Source: Rectinema subterraneum (GTDB taxonomy: Bacteria > Spirochaetota > Spirochaetia > Treponematales > Rectinemataceae). From it: DNA of 47,379 nt. Of the stretch, positions 1 through 9,383 are shown in pieces. The DNA lies in assembly GCA_009768935.1 (NCBI GenBank), contig WESA01000018.1:1-47379 (forward strand), in the 5' to 3' direction. The notes beneath the pieces are model-generated. The model was given only the letters and a program-made list of their open reading frames with translations, did no database searches and was not told the origin of the DNA. The position numbers were made by a program, and so were the translations under genes. Positions within the stretch are counted from its first letter, which is position 1. The number at the start of each line of letters is the position of its first letter.

Positions 1-1
1 C

Positions 2-1417
2 CTTATGAAAATCCTTGCCGGCCTGGAACTGCCGGACGCTGGAACAATAGAAATCGAAGGCAAGCCAGTACATATCCAATCTCCTGCTCATGCGCGCGAG
101 CTCGGGATCGGCATGGTGCACCAGCATTTTCTTATGTTCGATGACCTCACGACGGCTGAAAACATTTTCTTCGGTCTCGAGCCGCTCCGCGTTTCGAAAA
201 TACCGGGAGTATTGGGCATTCTCGACAGGCAAAGTCTTGTCGAGCAGACAAGGCGCATCGCTGCGGACTACGGATTTGTGCTCGATCCGATGGCTCAAGC
301 AGGAGATCTCAGTATAAGCGCGCGTCAGCAGGTGGCAATTTTGCGCCAGCTTGCGCGCAATCTTCATATCCTTATCCTCGATGAGCCGACTTCGGTACTC
401 ACAGAACAAGAAACGACCGCGCTTTTTGAAAAATTGGCAGAAATCCGCCGCATGGGGCATACGATTATCATCGTCACGCACAAAATCGACGAAGTGATGC
501 GTATCGCCGACAGAGTCACTGTCATGCGCCAGGGAAAAACCGTCGGCACCTATGATATTGCGGCAACAACTGCCAATGAACTTGCCTGCCTGATTATGGG
601 GACGAATGTCTGCGAAGAAATTAGCCCGCGCACAGAACCTGCAGCGCAAGGCCCTGTCGTATTCCAGATCGAGGGCTTGAGCGCTCGAGGCCATCATCAT
701 GGTGAAACTGGTGTAACTGATCTGCACTTTGCAGTGCATGCAGGCGAAGTTCTGGGTGTCTGTGCTCTGAGCGGAAATGGCCTAGCTGAGCTTGAAGATG
801 CGCTGGGCGGTTTTTTGGTTCCCTCAAAAGGCTTCTGCATTTTCGATGGATCGCAGCTAGATATTCGACGAATCCATGAATACCGCCAGCTCCTCAAAAA
901 GGGAGCAATCGGTTATCTGCCTTCGGATCGCATGCGCCGCTCAATGGCTCTTTCGCTTAGTGTGCGCGACAATTTCATGGCAGTATCCCGTACGCGCTAT
1001 TTCCACAGAGGCTGGTTAGAATCGACTCTCGCGACAAGACAGACACAGGATGCGCTTCACAGCTTCGATATTTCAGCTCAACCGGAACAGAAAACAGTCG
1101 AACTCTCAGGCGGCAATATCCAGAAGCTTGCGATAGCTCGCCTTTTCTCTAATCAGCTGCCCAAATTGCTCATTCTCTGCGAACCAACATGGGGGCTCGA
1201 TATCAAATCGACAGAGAATGTGCACCGGCGAATACTCGATGCCAAAGCCGCTGGCTCGGCTATTCTCATCTTGTCCTCCGATGTCGATGAAATTCTTGCG
1301 CTCGCTGATAGTATTATGGTTCTCTACCGGGGGAGGGCTGTTTTGCTTGCGTCCAACAGCGGAGAGCTGAATCGCGAGCGCATCGGTGAGTATCTGCTCG
1401 GAGCAAGGAGCGAATGA
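2..1417 (+). CDS. Nucleoside/sugar ABC importer, duplicated ATP-binding subunit (5' end cut off by the window)
   Basis: Tandem ABC ATPase that would energise import of a nucleoside or sugar from the cytoplasmic face of the inner membrane. The reading frame is open to the window edge, and its first visible residues (LMKILAG) are the tail of a Walker A motif, so perhaps 35-45 N-terminal residues are missing. The first domain shows a signature-like LSISARQQ and Walker B ILILDEPTS. The second has the degenerate P-loop usual in this class (ALSGNGLAELEDALGG), signature LSGGNIQKLAIAR and LLILCEPTWGLD. The double-ATPase layout with two downstream BPD_transp_2 permeases is that of the BmpA/NupNOPQ nucleoside importers. 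A nucleotidase and a nucleoside phosphorylase nearby support nucleosides, but the binding protein is not in view. Its stop overlaps the next start as ATGA. Confidence 0.9.
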   Translation, partial: LMKILAGLELPDAGTIEIEGKPVHIQSPAHARELGIGMVHQHFLMFDDLTTAENIFFGLEPLRVSKIPGVLGILDRQSLVEQTRRIAADYGFVLDPMAQAGDLSISARQQVAILRQLARNLHILILDEPTSVLTEQETTALFEKLAEIRRMGHTIIIVTHKIDEVMRIADRVTVMRQGKTVGTYDIAATTANELACLIMGTNVCEEISPRTEPAAQGPVVFQIEGLSARGHHHGETGVTDLHFAVHAGEVLGVCALSGNGLAELEDALGGFLVPSKGFCIFDGSQLDIRRIHEYRQLLKKGAIGYLPSDRMRRSMALSLSVRDNFMAVSRTRYFHRGWLESTLATRQTQDALHSFDISAQPEQKTVELSGGNIQKLAIARLFSNQLPKLLILCEPTWGLDIKSTENVHRRILDAKAAGSAILILSSDVDEILALADSIMVLYRGRAVLLASNSGELNRERIGEYLLGARSE

Positions 1418-2448
1418 TGCACTCCGAAAGAGAATTGCCTGCAGGTGCCAGAATTGCGCTTGCTGTGGCGCTGTCTATTGCGCTCGCTGCGGCCGTGCTT
1501 GCGCTTTTTACAAAAGATTTTTCCCCGGCGCTGGGACAGTTCTTTTTCGAGCCATTTGCAAATCGTTATTTTTTTGGTAATTACATTGCAGATTCCGTAC
1601 CGCTCATGATTGCGGGCTTGGGAGTCCTCATCGCGTTCCGGTCTAGGAATTTCAACCTGGGCGGCGAAGGGCAGATCTATGCAGGAGCAATTGCTGCGGG
1701 AATGCTCGCACTGTCGTTGCCGGAACGCATACCACCCGCTCAAGCATGGCTTTTTGCTGCACTTGCCGGCATGGTGGCCGGCGGGCTGATCGGCGCGCTC
1801 TCCGGGATTCTCAAGGCTCTCTGGCATGTTTCGGAGATGATTTCTTCCTTTTTAATTTCCGCTATCGTGCTCAATGTCGGAGACTATCTTATAACTGGTC
1901 CTTTTCAGGATCCTGCGAGCAATTTCCAGACAACACGGCAGATTTCCTCGCAGCTCCTTTTGCCCAGGATTCTCGCTCCATCAAAACTGGATATATCGGT
2001 ATTCATCGGATTGGCGCTTATCGCTGTCCTTGCAATCATGAGCAAGCATACAAGGCCGGGGTTTGAATTGAGAGTGTGCGGCGAAAACGAAGAATTCGCG
2101 CGTTATTGCGGTATTCCTGTGGCGTTGTATCAATCAGCGGCCATGGCCATTTCGGGAGCGCTCTATGGCTTGGCTGGCGCGCTGATTGTGATGGGTCCGC
2201 AGGCGCGTGTCATGCGCGGTTTTTCGAGCGGGCTGGGATGGAGCGCAATTTCGGTGGCTTTGCTTGCCCAAAGCAGCGAAGCAGGGATTCTGCCCTCTGC
2301 CCTTTTTATTGCTTACCTCAAAGCAGGCTCTGATCATGTCATGATAGGATCAGGAGTTCCTTCCGAAATCATTTCGATTCTGCAAGCGGCTGCAATGTTC
2401 TTCATCACTGCGCGCCATTTCCCGGTCCGCAAGAGAAGGCGCCCATGA
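1414..2448 (+). CDS. ABC transporter permease, NupP/YufP-like
   Basis: Inner-membrane permease of the BPD_transp_2 family, 344 residues with about eight to ten hydrophobic segments. The first is near residues 14-33. A family-typical RSRNFNLGGEGQIYAGA stretch follows the second. It would pair with the downstream permease to form the pore of the nucleoside/sugar importer. The start is the first ATG of ATGATG, overlapping the upstream TGA by four bases and preceded by AAGGAG at good spacing. The 3' end overlaps the next start in the same way, so the three genes are translationally coupled. Substrate is inferred from family and context. Confidence 0.88.
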   Translation: MMHSERELPAGARIALAVALSIALAAAVLALFTKDFSPALGQFFFEPFANRYFFGNYIADSVPLMIAGLGVLIAFRSRNFNLGGEGQIYAGAIAAGMLALSLPERIPPAQAWLFAALAGMVAGGLIGALSGILKALWHVSEMISSFLISAIVLNVGDYLITGPFQDPASNFQTTRQISSQLLLPRILAPSKLDISVFIGLALIAVLAIMSKHTRPGFELRVCGENEEFARYCGIPVALYQSAAMAISGALYGLAGALIVMGPQARVMRGFSSGLGWSAISVALLAQSSEAGILPSALFIAYLKAGSDHVMIGSGVPSEIISILQAAAMFFITARHFPVRKRRRP

Positions 2449-3338
2449 GCACCCCAATCACGATTCTGGCAGACATCCTCAAGTATACAATTGCAGCAGC
2501 TACCCCCCTTTTATTCGCTTCGATCGGAGGGCTGTTTTCCCAACTCGCGGGCATGCTGAATATTGCCCTTGAAGGACTCATGGGGTTGGGCGCTTTTTTC
2601 GGAATGGCTGCAGCAGGAGCCTCGGGGAGCCTTGTTGTTGGCGCAATGGCCGGGGTAGCCGCTGCGGTTGTCGGCTCCTGGCTTATGGGGATTATCACCA
2701 TCAAGTTCAAGGCGAACCTGTTCATAACAGGGCTCGCGGTGAACCTCCTCGCGGTTGGTGTAACCGCTGTGCTCTCCCAATCCTGGTTTCACACCAAAGC
2801 GGTTGTGGCTTTCGACATCCCGCGCGTGATGCTCGCATTTCCCGCTTTCCTCGGACGAATTCCCTTTATAGGCCCTGTCTTGTTTTCCCAGAATATTCTA
2901 TCCGCAAGCGCGTGGCTGTGGGTGATTGCTGCGGCGTTCATTATCAGGAATACGCGCCATGGTGTGCGAATCCGCGCGACGGGGATGAATGAGGAAGCGG
3001 TGAATGCGCTGGGCTATCGACCCGACCGGTACCACATGGCCGCGCTGATCTGGTCGGGAGTCGGGAGCGGGCTTGGCGGTTTTGCGCTTGGCGTATCAAT
3101 ATCGGCCTTTGTACCGAACATCACTGCGGGGCGGGGGTGGATTGCGCTCGTTGCAATGTATCTCGGGCGCGGAAAACCATTATGGATTGCCGCTTCCTGC
3201 TTATTGTTCGCTCTTGCAGAGAGCTTGTCGAATTATGTACAGGGGTTCTCTGCAATTCCGCCTTTGCTGGTGCTCGCGCTTCCCTATGCGGTGACCCTGG
3301 TTTCGCTCGTTGCTGCGGCGGCGGGCAAAAAAGATTAA
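2445..3338 (+). CDS. ABC transporter permease, NupQ/YufQ-like
   Basis: Second permease of the importer, 297 residues, highly hydrophobic. It carries the family segment QLAGMLNIALEGLMGLGAFF near residues 33-52 and the cytoplasmic stretch RATGMNEEAVNALGY around residue 178. It is shorter than its partner, as usual for this pair. It starts at an ATG overlapping the upstream stop by four bases. It ends 16 bases before a convergent gene, with no obvious terminator hairpin in the gap. Family assignment is firm; a pyrimidine or purine nucleoside substrate is inference. Confidence 0.88.
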   Translation: MSTPITILADILKYTIAAATPLLFASIGGLFSQLAGMLNIALEGLMGLGAFFGMAAAGASGSLVVGAMAGVAAAVVGSWLMGIITIKFKANLFITGLAVNLLAVGVTAVLSQSWFHTKAVVAFDIPRVMLAFPAFLGRIPFIGPVLFSQNILSASAWLWVIAAAFIIRNTRHGVRIRATGMNEEAVNALGYRPDRYHMAALIWSGVGSGLGGFALGVSISAFVPNITAGRGWIALVAMYLGRGKPLWIAASCLLFALAESLSNYVQGFSAIPPLLVLALPYAVTLVSLVAAAAGKKD

Positions 3339-3354
3339 AAAGAACAAGAAGCCG

Positions 3355-4005
3355 CTAGCTGGCTTTCATGCCAATTTCGTCCAGTACTTCCGGCAGCTCA
3401 TAAATCGTTTGGATACGTCGACAAGGCAGGTCAGGAAATCGGTTCATCTCGTCTTTCAGAACAGCGGGACCGCCGAGATCGGCATATCCTTTGACATATT
3501 TCGGAAGATCATCCACAAACAGCGTCTCTCCCAGCGCAAATCCGGAAGCATCGAGCGCGCGAAGGTAAGCCTTCGGATTCGGCTTGCCCAACAATTCATT
3601 GAACCAAATATCATAGACCCCAATAAAACATTCTGCTATTCCCAGTTTCGCAAGGATGCGCTCCGCGTGCTCCCGGGGTGCATTCGTAAGAACAGCTTTG
3701 GGCAGCGGAATCGAATTCAGCATGAGGCGCAGGACATGATCCGGCTCGAGGCAGTCTTCTTCGCCTTCGGGATGAATATAGCTGAAATAGCGCTCCGGTT
3801 CCGCGAAGCCTTTTTCGCGCATCAGCCATTCAAGAGTAGTGCCATACGGCTTTGCATGCTCGCGACGGAATTTTCCTGCCTCGGAGAATGGCAGATTGAA
3901 TATGTCGGCCACAAACTGATTCATGCGCTGCAACACGCCCGTTTCAAGACCCGTGGCTTCCGAATAAAGGGTGTTGTCAAGATCGAAAAGCAGCGCTCGT
4001 ATCAT
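3355..4005 (-). CDS. HAD-superfamily hydrolase, pyrimidine 5'-nucleotidase-like
   Basis: A 216-residue cytoplasmic phosphatase of the HAD superfamily. Motif I is FDLDNTLY, holding the nucleophile and general-acid aspartates. A Thr motif II lies in AVLTNAPREH. Motif III is the lysine in GKPNPKAY and motif IV is FVDDLPKYV. The DLDNTLY variant with a helical cap is typical of SDT1/YjjG-type pyrimidine 5'-nucleotidases. That fits the neighbouring nucleoside importer and pyrimidine phosphorylase, though substrates in this family are hard to predict. I chose the ATG just before IRALLFDLD; upstream extension adds 13 non-conserved residues. No strong ribosome site is visible. Confidence 0.8.
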   Translation of the reverse strand: MIRALLFDLDNTLYSEATGLETGVLQRMNQFVADIFNLPFSEAGKFRREHAKPYGTTLEWLMREKGFAEPERYFSYIHPEGEEDCLEPDHVLRLMLNSIPLPKAVLTNAPREHAERILAKLGIAECFIGVYDIWFNELLGKPNPKAYLRALDASGFALGETLFVDDLPKYVKGYADLGGPAVLKDEMNRFPDLPCRRIQTIYELPEVLDEIGMKAS

Positions 4006-4182
4006 TTGTGTATTGTAATACCATGGATGCCGCGCCGGGGGCAAGAGCGACCGAAAAGCCCCTATACAAGGGCAGCCCGCGCCTGGCGGACTTGCTGAAT
4101 GCGCTGCCAGCCGAATCGCTAGCCTGCAAGCCGCTCCTGTGGTATTTTTAACCTGTCGCTAGCAATAAAACAGGAGCAATCA

Positions 4183-4908
4183 ATGATACCGATTGGTGAT
4201 GACAATTCCGGAAGGCGCGGCAAAGCTGTTGTGAACTGGATCCTCATAGGGCTGAATGTCTTTGTATTCGTTTTTATACAGAAATTTGCGCTCGACGATT
4301 ATGCGACGCTGGCGCTTGCAGCCATTCCGGAAGAGATCCTGTCGGGGCACCGGCTTTTCACGCTTATCACAAGCCAATTCACCCATGCAGGCTTTGCCCA
4401 CATTCTTGGCAACATGATCTTTCTGGCTGTATTCGGAGACAATGTCGAATGCCGCATCGGAAAGCTCCGCTATATTCTTCTGTATCTGCTTTCCGGCACG
4501 TTTGGCATGCTGCTCCAGATTCTGCTTGCGCTGATGGCGGGTGGTGCAGCCTTGCAGATGCCACTTGTCGGCGCCTCTGCAGCAATTTCCGGCGTGCTCG
4601 CTTCGTACCTCGTCCTGTTTCCGGGGAACAAGGTTGTGGTCCTTCTTTTCTATTTCATTCCGACAGCCCTGTCTGCGTGGGTTGTCATCGGTTTCTGGTT
4701 CGTGCTCCAGGTTCTTGGCGGGTTGTCCGGCCTCGCCAGCATCCAGTCTGGAGGGACGGCGTATTTTGCGCACATCGGTGGTTTTGTGAGCGCGTACCTT
4801 TGGTCGCGAGGGTACAAGAAAAAAGAACTCGAGCGCATTCTGGCATGGCGCAAGCGCAGGCTGGCGGGCGATAGCGATGGTTTCCACTGGTGGATTGTAG
4901 ACGATTGA
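4183..4908 (+). CDS. Rhomboid-family intramembrane serine protease
   Basis: A 241-residue polytopic inner-membrane protein. It has the rhomboid features in order: SQFTHAGFAHILGN (about residues 64-77), the catalytic serine in GAS at residue 132, and the catalytic histidine in FAHIGGF at residue 197. The Ser-His dyad appears intact, so it should be active. Bacterial rhomboids cleave transmembrane segments of other membrane proteins; the substrate here is unknown. The start ATG is preceded by AGGAG seven bases upstream. recO begins three bases after the stop, indicating co-transcription. The C-terminus is short, basic and cytoplasmic. Confidence 0.9.
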   Translation: MIPIGDDNSGRRGKAVVNWILIGLNVFVFVFIQKFALDDYATLALAAIPEEILSGHRLFTLITSQFTHAGFAHILGNMIFLAVFGDNVECRIGKLRYILLYLLSGTFGMLLQILLALMAGGAALQMPLVGASAAISGVLASYLVLFPGNKVVVLLFYFIPTALSAWVVIGFWFVLQVLGGLSGLASIQSGGTAYFAHIGGFVSAYLWSRGYKKKELERILAWRKRRLAGDSDGFHWWIVDD

Positions 4909-4911
4909 ACG

Positions 4912-5685
4912 ATGGCTGAACGAAACGAGCGGTATCGAGGTCTCTTTCTCCATGCAAAGGATACAGCCCGAGGCGACAGGATTGTCACATTTCTTTGCAA
5001 AGAAGGTATTTTGTCGCTCTTTCTTTTCGGCGGACCCAAAAGCTCGCTCAGATCTGTTGCGACTCCCTATATTCTCGCAGATATCGAAGTCTATCATGAC
5101 CGTCGCAATGATTTTTCGAAGCTGACAGGAGCCACGATCCTCGAGACGTTTGACAGCCTGCACACGAGCTTTTCGCATATGCAAGCCGCCGCTGCTGCTG
5201 CCGAGTTTGTGATTCGCACATCCGCGTTTGGTGGTGAATACGGCCTCGCTCTCCAGATGATAACGACATTGCTCCGCGAACTCCCTTCAATCGAAGAAGA
5301 CTCAGCCCCCTATGCCATGTATGCATTCCTCTGGAATGCCCTGGCTCCGCAAGGATTGGCGCCTGACATCAGCGCATGCGAGCATTGCGGCAAGCGATTC
5401 ACAGAGGAAGGCGCGCTTCCCGGGCGCCTTTTGGCGGGTGAGCGGAGTTTTCTCTGCGCCAGATGTGCGGAAGAGCGACGAAGGGAAGGGTTCCCGGCCT
5501 CGGCGATGATATTGATCGATGCAATGGTGCTCCAATGCTTGAGGGAAATTTTAGATGTTTCGTACAGCCAGGCCGCCCGGTGTATGAGCGTAAATCCATC
5601 GCTTCTTCATATCGAAGCGATCATCGAATCGCTTGCGGAATCCGCAGCAGAAGGTCCGTTGCAGAGCCTTCGACTGTTCCATTAG
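4912..5685 (+). CDS. recO: DNA repair protein RecO
   Basis: RecO helps RecR load RecA on SSB-coated single-stranded DNA during gap repair and anneals complementary strands. The 257-residue length is normal. The N-terminal OB-fold region (residues 1-80, YRGLFLHAKDTARGDRIVTF) is followed by a helical domain with a zinc site of four cysteines at about 156, 159, 182 and 185 (CEHC and CARC). The gene sits three bases after the rhomboid gene, so the pair is probably one transcript. A short AT-rich gap then separates it from the phosphorylase gene. Confidence 0.9.
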   Translation: MAERNERYRGLFLHAKDTARGDRIVTFLCKEGILSLFLFGGPKSSLRSVATPYILADIEVYHDRRNDFSKLTGATILETFDSLHTSFSHMQAAAAAAEFVIRTSAFGGEYGLALQMITTLLRELPSIEEDSAPYAMYAFLWNALAPQGLAPDISACEHCGKRFTEEGALPGRLLAGERSFLCARCAEERRREGFPASAMILIDAMVLQCLREILDVSYSQAARCMSVNPSLLHIEAIIESLAESAAEGPLQSLRLFH

Positions 5686-5689
5686 TGCT

Positions 5690-5717
5690 TTTACATATCA
5701 AAAAATTGAAGTAATAT
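5690..5717 (+). promoter_or_regulatory. Possible sigma-70-type promoter for the phosphorylase-recJ pair
   Basis: TTTACA, 16 bases, TAATAT in the AT-rich gap after recO. The match is moderate and other registers in this gap are possible. Confidence 0.35.
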
Positions 5718-5769
5718 ACATATCTATTGCGACATAATTAAGAAGCAGCCAAAGCAGGAGACAGTATCA

Positions 5770-7080
5770 ATGAGAGCAGTCGATATCTTGATGAAAAAGC
5801 GGGCGGGCGAAACCCTCACCGAAGCCGAAATCCGTTTTATTATCGATGGATACGTAAAAGGCGAAATACCGGATTATCAGATCTCCGCCCTTTTGATGGC
5901 GATATTTTTCCGCGGCATGACAGCGAAGGAAACCGCTATCCTGACCGAGACAATGCTCGATTCCGGCGATCGGATGGATCTGTCCGGTATTCCCGGCCCT
6001 TTTGTCGACAAGCACTCTACGGGCGGCGTGGGAGACAAAATATCCCTCCCCCTTGCCCCTATGGTTGCTGCCTGCGGCGTCAAAGTCCCGATGATGTCCG
6101 GGCGCGCGCTTGGCCACACAGGGGGAACGCTGGACAAGCTCGAATCCATCCCTGGCTATCGCACAGGCCTCGAGCTTTCCGAATTCCGTAAAGGCCTCAT
6201 CGAAGACGGTTTTGCGATGACCGGCCAGACTGCCCGCGTTGTACCAGCAGATAAAAAGCTCTATGCGCTTCGCGATGTCACTGCAACCGTTGAATCGATT
6301 CCGCTCATCACCGCTTCGATTCTGTCCAAAAAAGTAGCCGAAGGCGCTGATGGCATTGTATTCGATGTAAAATGCGGCTCGGGAGCCTTCATGAAGACCT
6401 ACAACGACGCCAAAGCGCTTGCGTCGAGCCTTGTCGCAACCGGCACCGCAATGGGCAAGCGCGTCGTCGCTGTCCTCACCGACATGTCCCAGCCGCTCGG
6501 CTACAAGGTCGGCAATTTTCTCGAAATCGAAGAGACGCTGGATTGCCTTGAAGGAAAAGGCCCCCAGGATGTTATGGAACTCACCTTCAGGCTGGGAGCC
6601 TGGATGCTCGTGCTCGGTGGAGCTGCAGAGACAATCGAAGAAGGACGCGCCCGCTGCGAAGAGGCAATCAGCTCGGGTGCAGCTCTCGAGCGGTTCTATC
6701 GCAATGTCGTAAGGCAGGGCGGCAATGTAGGCCAGATGCTCAAGCGGCGCGGGTCCTGGCGATCGGATTTTGCGCGCGAACTCAAGGCCGAAAACGATGG
6801 ATATATCGAATCGATCGATGCGCTGGATATCGGGCTCGCGGGGGTCTATCTCGGCGTCGGCAGGAATCGTACTGAAGACAATGTAAGCCCCACCGCAGGT
6901 TTTATTTTCGAGAAAAAACGCGGCGACCTCGTAAAAAAAGGCGATCGCATCGCGATTGCATATGGAAAAGACGAAGCGAGCCTCGATCCCGCAATGGCTC
7001 TTGCTCGCAAAGCTGTATCGATTTCAAAAGAAGCGCCACAGCCACTATCGCTCGTCATTGAGGAAATCACTGCCCCATGA
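5770..7080 (+). CDS. deoA: Thymidine/pyrimidine-nucleoside phosphorylase
   Basis: Catalyses phosphorolysis of thymidine, deoxyuridine or uridine to the base plus (deoxy)ribose-1-phosphate, feeding nucleoside carbon into central metabolism. The 436 residues match the DeoA/Pdp family. The signature lies around residues 80-125: KHSTGGVGDKISLPLAP with the phosphate-binding KxS, then MSGRALGHTGGTLDKLE. The mixed alpha/beta C-terminal domain is complete. I cannot separate DeoA (thymidine) from Pdp (broad) by reading. AGGAG lies about eight bases before the ATG. The stop overlaps the recJ start as ATGA. With the importer and the nucleotidase it suggests a nucleoside salvage neighbourhood. Confidence 0.92.
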   Translation: MRAVDILMKKRAGETLTEAEIRFIIDGYVKGEIPDYQISALLMAIFFRGMTAKETAILTETMLDSGDRMDLSGIPGPFVDKHSTGGVGDKISLPLAPMVAACGVKVPMMSGRALGHTGGTLDKLESIPGYRTGLELSEFRKGLIEDGFAMTGQTARVVPADKKLYALRDVTATVESIPLITASILSKKVAEGADGIVFDVKCGSGAFMKTYNDAKALASSLVATGTAMGKRVVAVLTDMSQPLGYKVGNFLEIEETLDCLEGKGPQDVMELTFRLGAWMLVLGGAAETIEEGRARCEEAISSGAALERFYRNVVRQGGNVGQMLKRRGSWRSDFARELKAENDGYIESIDALDIGLAGVYLGVGRNRTEDNVSPTAGFIFEKKRGDLVKKGDRIAIAYGKDEASLDPAMALARKAVSISKEAPQPLSLVIEEITAP

Positions 7081-9281
7081 AATGGACAAAAAAAGAAATC
7101 GACCCGACTTTGGTACGTGAAATCGCACGGCGATATCAGATCGACACATTGACTGCATCCATTCTCGTAAGAAGAAACATCACCGAACCGGAGCAGCTGC
7201 GATTTTACCTGGAAGATGACCTTCAACTGCTTCATAATCCCTTTCTCTTTGCCTCGATGGAAGATGCAATCGATCGCCTTCTGATGGCGCATGACGAAGA
7301 TGAGAAAGTGCTCATCTTCGGCGATTCCGATACAGACGGCATAACATCGACCGCACTTATGACAGAATTGCTAAGAGATTTCGGTCTCGAAGTCTTCCAT
7401 AAAGTCCCGGAAGGTGAAGAACCGTATGGTCTTTCGGTTTCGGCCATCGATTTTGCGGCGGAAAACAATATAAGCCTTATTGTCACCGTGGATTGCGGCA
7501 TATCGAACCACGATGAAGTCGCGTATGCGCAGCGCAAAGGCATTGATGTCATAATTGCAGATCACCATCACCTGCAAGCGCCCGCCCCACCCCAAGCTAT
7601 AGCAGTGCTCGATCCGAAACTTCCGGACTGTGGCTATCCCTTCCGCGATCTTTCAGGCTGCGGCGTTGCCCTCAAACTGGCACATGCCCTTGCAATTGCC
7701 CGCCTTGGCATGTACAAGGAGCCTTTCGCTTTGCTGTATGCAGGCAGCGCTCTTTCGTTGGATGAGGCTGCCGGGCTTGCTGATGACGCCGGCGGTGCTG
7801 ACAGTGCCATGGTCGCAGATTCTGTTTCTGCGCTGACCATCGAAGCTGTCAGGCTCGATAATCTCATCGAGACATCCCGATTGAAGATTCGCTCGGGCAG
7901 TGATGGCGTGTTCCCATCGGACACCCTGGAAAAGCTTGAAAAATTCCTTCGCGGCCGCGTTATCATTGCCTGGAACAAAAAAGAAATACATTCATTTTTC
8001 AGAGAGCACTTCGGCAATGCCGCCGAGCTCGATGTAATGGATCTGGGCCAGCTCTCGGCCGGATTCTGGCCTGCAATGGCGCGCAGTCCATTCGCTTCGC
8101 TCGTCCGGGCTTCCAGGCTTAAAAAATACGCAGGCAGCGCGCATTCGGCTATCGATACGCTCAAAGGCATTTTCAGCGCCTATGTCCTGCAGACGCTGCA
8201 GAGCCAAAACCTGCTGACAGAGCGCATGTTCCAGCTTGCGGCTCTCGGCACCATAGCCGACCTCATGCCGCTCAAGGATGAAAATCGTATCATAGTCCGC
8301 AAAGGTGTAGAAAGCATAAATGCTTCACCCAGCAACGGCATTCGGGAACTCAAATCGGGCCTCGGACTCGCAAAACCTCTCGGAGCGATCGAAATCGCCT
8401 GGCAGATTACGCCGACAATCAATGCGGCAGGCCGCCTTGGCACGCCTAAGCTCGCCCTCGATCTTTTGCAGGCGAAAACTGTCGAAAGCGCCATTACTGC
8501 GGCATCGGCACTCATTCAGGCGAACAGCGAGCGGCGTCGGCTCGGTACCGAAGCATGGGAGAATATCCGAGAAGCCTTGAATCAGAGCCTCGAGAAAAGC
8601 GGCGGCAAATATGCGGTAGTGGGCAGCTCTGAAATCAAGCCGGGAATCACAGGGCTCCTCGCATCGAAAGCAGCCAACATAATGAAAGTGCCGGTTATCG
8701 TTGCGGTATTCAAAGCGGACGGCACCTGCACCGGCTCTATCCGCGGCGGCGCGAACTTCCCCCTTACCCGTCTTCTGGCACATTGTGCGGATCTATTCCT
8801 GGACTACGGCGGACACGATTCCGCCGCCGGATTCACGCTCAAAACCGAGCGCTGGCAAAGCTTTCTTGAACGCCTCTCGGAATTCATGGCTCAGACAGAA
8901 TATAATGCAGAAGAACCGGAGCTCAGCATTGATGCGGAACTTCCACACGCATATGTCACGCCGGAGCTTGTAAACCTCTGTCGACTTTTTGAGCCCTTCG
9001 GCGAGGAGAATGATCCGCTCGTTTTCTGCTCGAGGCAGGTGAGCATGATCGATGCCCAGGTCGTTGGCAAAAATGGCAAAAATCACCTCAAGCTCACGCT
9101 CGATTTCGGAACCTATAAATGGCCTGCAATGCTCTGGGACGGAGCCGAAAGACTCGAGCGCGATTTTTCTTTCCGCAAAGGCGACAGGGTCGACATTCTG
9201 TACAAGGTGACTATGAATTACTGGAATGGAGAAGAACGCCCGCAGCTCGAGCTGTATGACATTCGCCGCGCCGAAGGCTGA
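7077..9281 (+). CDS. recJ: Single-stranded-DNA exonuclease RecJ, enlarged form
   Basis: 5'-to-3' single-strand exonuclease of recombination and mismatch repair, DHH/DHHA1 superfamily. Metal-binding motifs visible are FGDSDTDG (residues 81-88), VDCGI (138-142) and DHH (162-164). The DHHA1 domain carries GGHDSAAGF near residue 590, followed by the OB-like C-terminal domain. At 734 residues it is longer than the usual 560-600. The extra length is mostly residues 215-380, between the DHH core and the conserved GTIADLMPL. Part of that segment (VIIAWNKKEIHSFF, then LDVMDLGQL) vaguely recalls a DnaQ-type exonuclease fold. It is translationally coupled to the phosphorylase gene. Confidence 0.9.
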   Translation: MKWTKKEIDPTLVREIARRYQIDTLTASILVRRNITEPEQLRFYLEDDLQLLHNPFLFASMEDAIDRLLMAHDEDEKVLIFGDSDTDGITSTALMTELLRDFGLEVFHKVPEGEEPYGLSVSAIDFAAENNISLIVTVDCGISNHDEVAYAQRKGIDVIIADHHHLQAPAPPQAIAVLDPKLPDCGYPFRDLSGCGVALKLAHALAIARLGMYKEPFALLYAGSALSLDEAAGLADDAGGADSAMVADSVSALTIEAVRLDNLIETSRLKIRSGSDGVFPSDTLEKLEKFLRGRVIIAWNKKEIHSFFREHFGNAAELDVMDLGQLSAGFWPAMARSPFASLVRASRLKKYAGSAHSAIDTLKGIFSAYVLQTLQSQNLLTERMFQLAALGTIADLMPLKDENRIIVRKGVESINASPSNGIRELKSGLGLAKPLGAIEIAWQITPTINAAGRLGTPKLALDLLQAKTVESAITAASALIQANSERRRLGTEAWENIREALNQSLEKSGGKYAVVGSSEIKPGITGLLASKAANIMKVPVIVAVFKADGTCTGSIRGGANFPLTRLLAHCADLFLDYGGHDSAAGFTLKTERWQSFLERLSEFMAQTEYNAEEPELSIDAELPHAYVTPELVNLCRLFEPFGEENDPLVFCSRQVSMIDAQVVGKNGKNHLKLTLDFGTYKWPAMLWDGAERLERDFSFRKGDRVDILYKVTMNYWNGEERPQLELYDIRRAEG

Positions 9282-9343
9282 GATCGGGCGTAAGGCGGAA
9301 ACGGGTGCGGCGCTTTCACCATCACTCGCTCAGCAAAAAGCTC

Positions 9344-9372
9344 TTGACCAAAGCACGAAAAATCGCTATGGT
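9344..9372 (+). promoter_or_regulatory. Promoter of the tRNA pair
   Basis: TTGACC, 17 bases, TATGGT, placing the expected start point a few bases before the mature tRNA-Gln. The position fits a stable-RNA promoter. Confidence 0.6.
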
Positions 9373-9383
9373 ACACCCATCAT

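Noticed and set aside
3310..4098. 262-residue open frame opposite the HAD hydrolase
   Set aside because: The opposite strand has all HAD motifs; this frame has none.
5682..5690. TTAGTGCTT after recO, matching the head of the dispersed repeat
   Set aside because: Only nine bases match and the TTGTGCC end is missing; likely chance.
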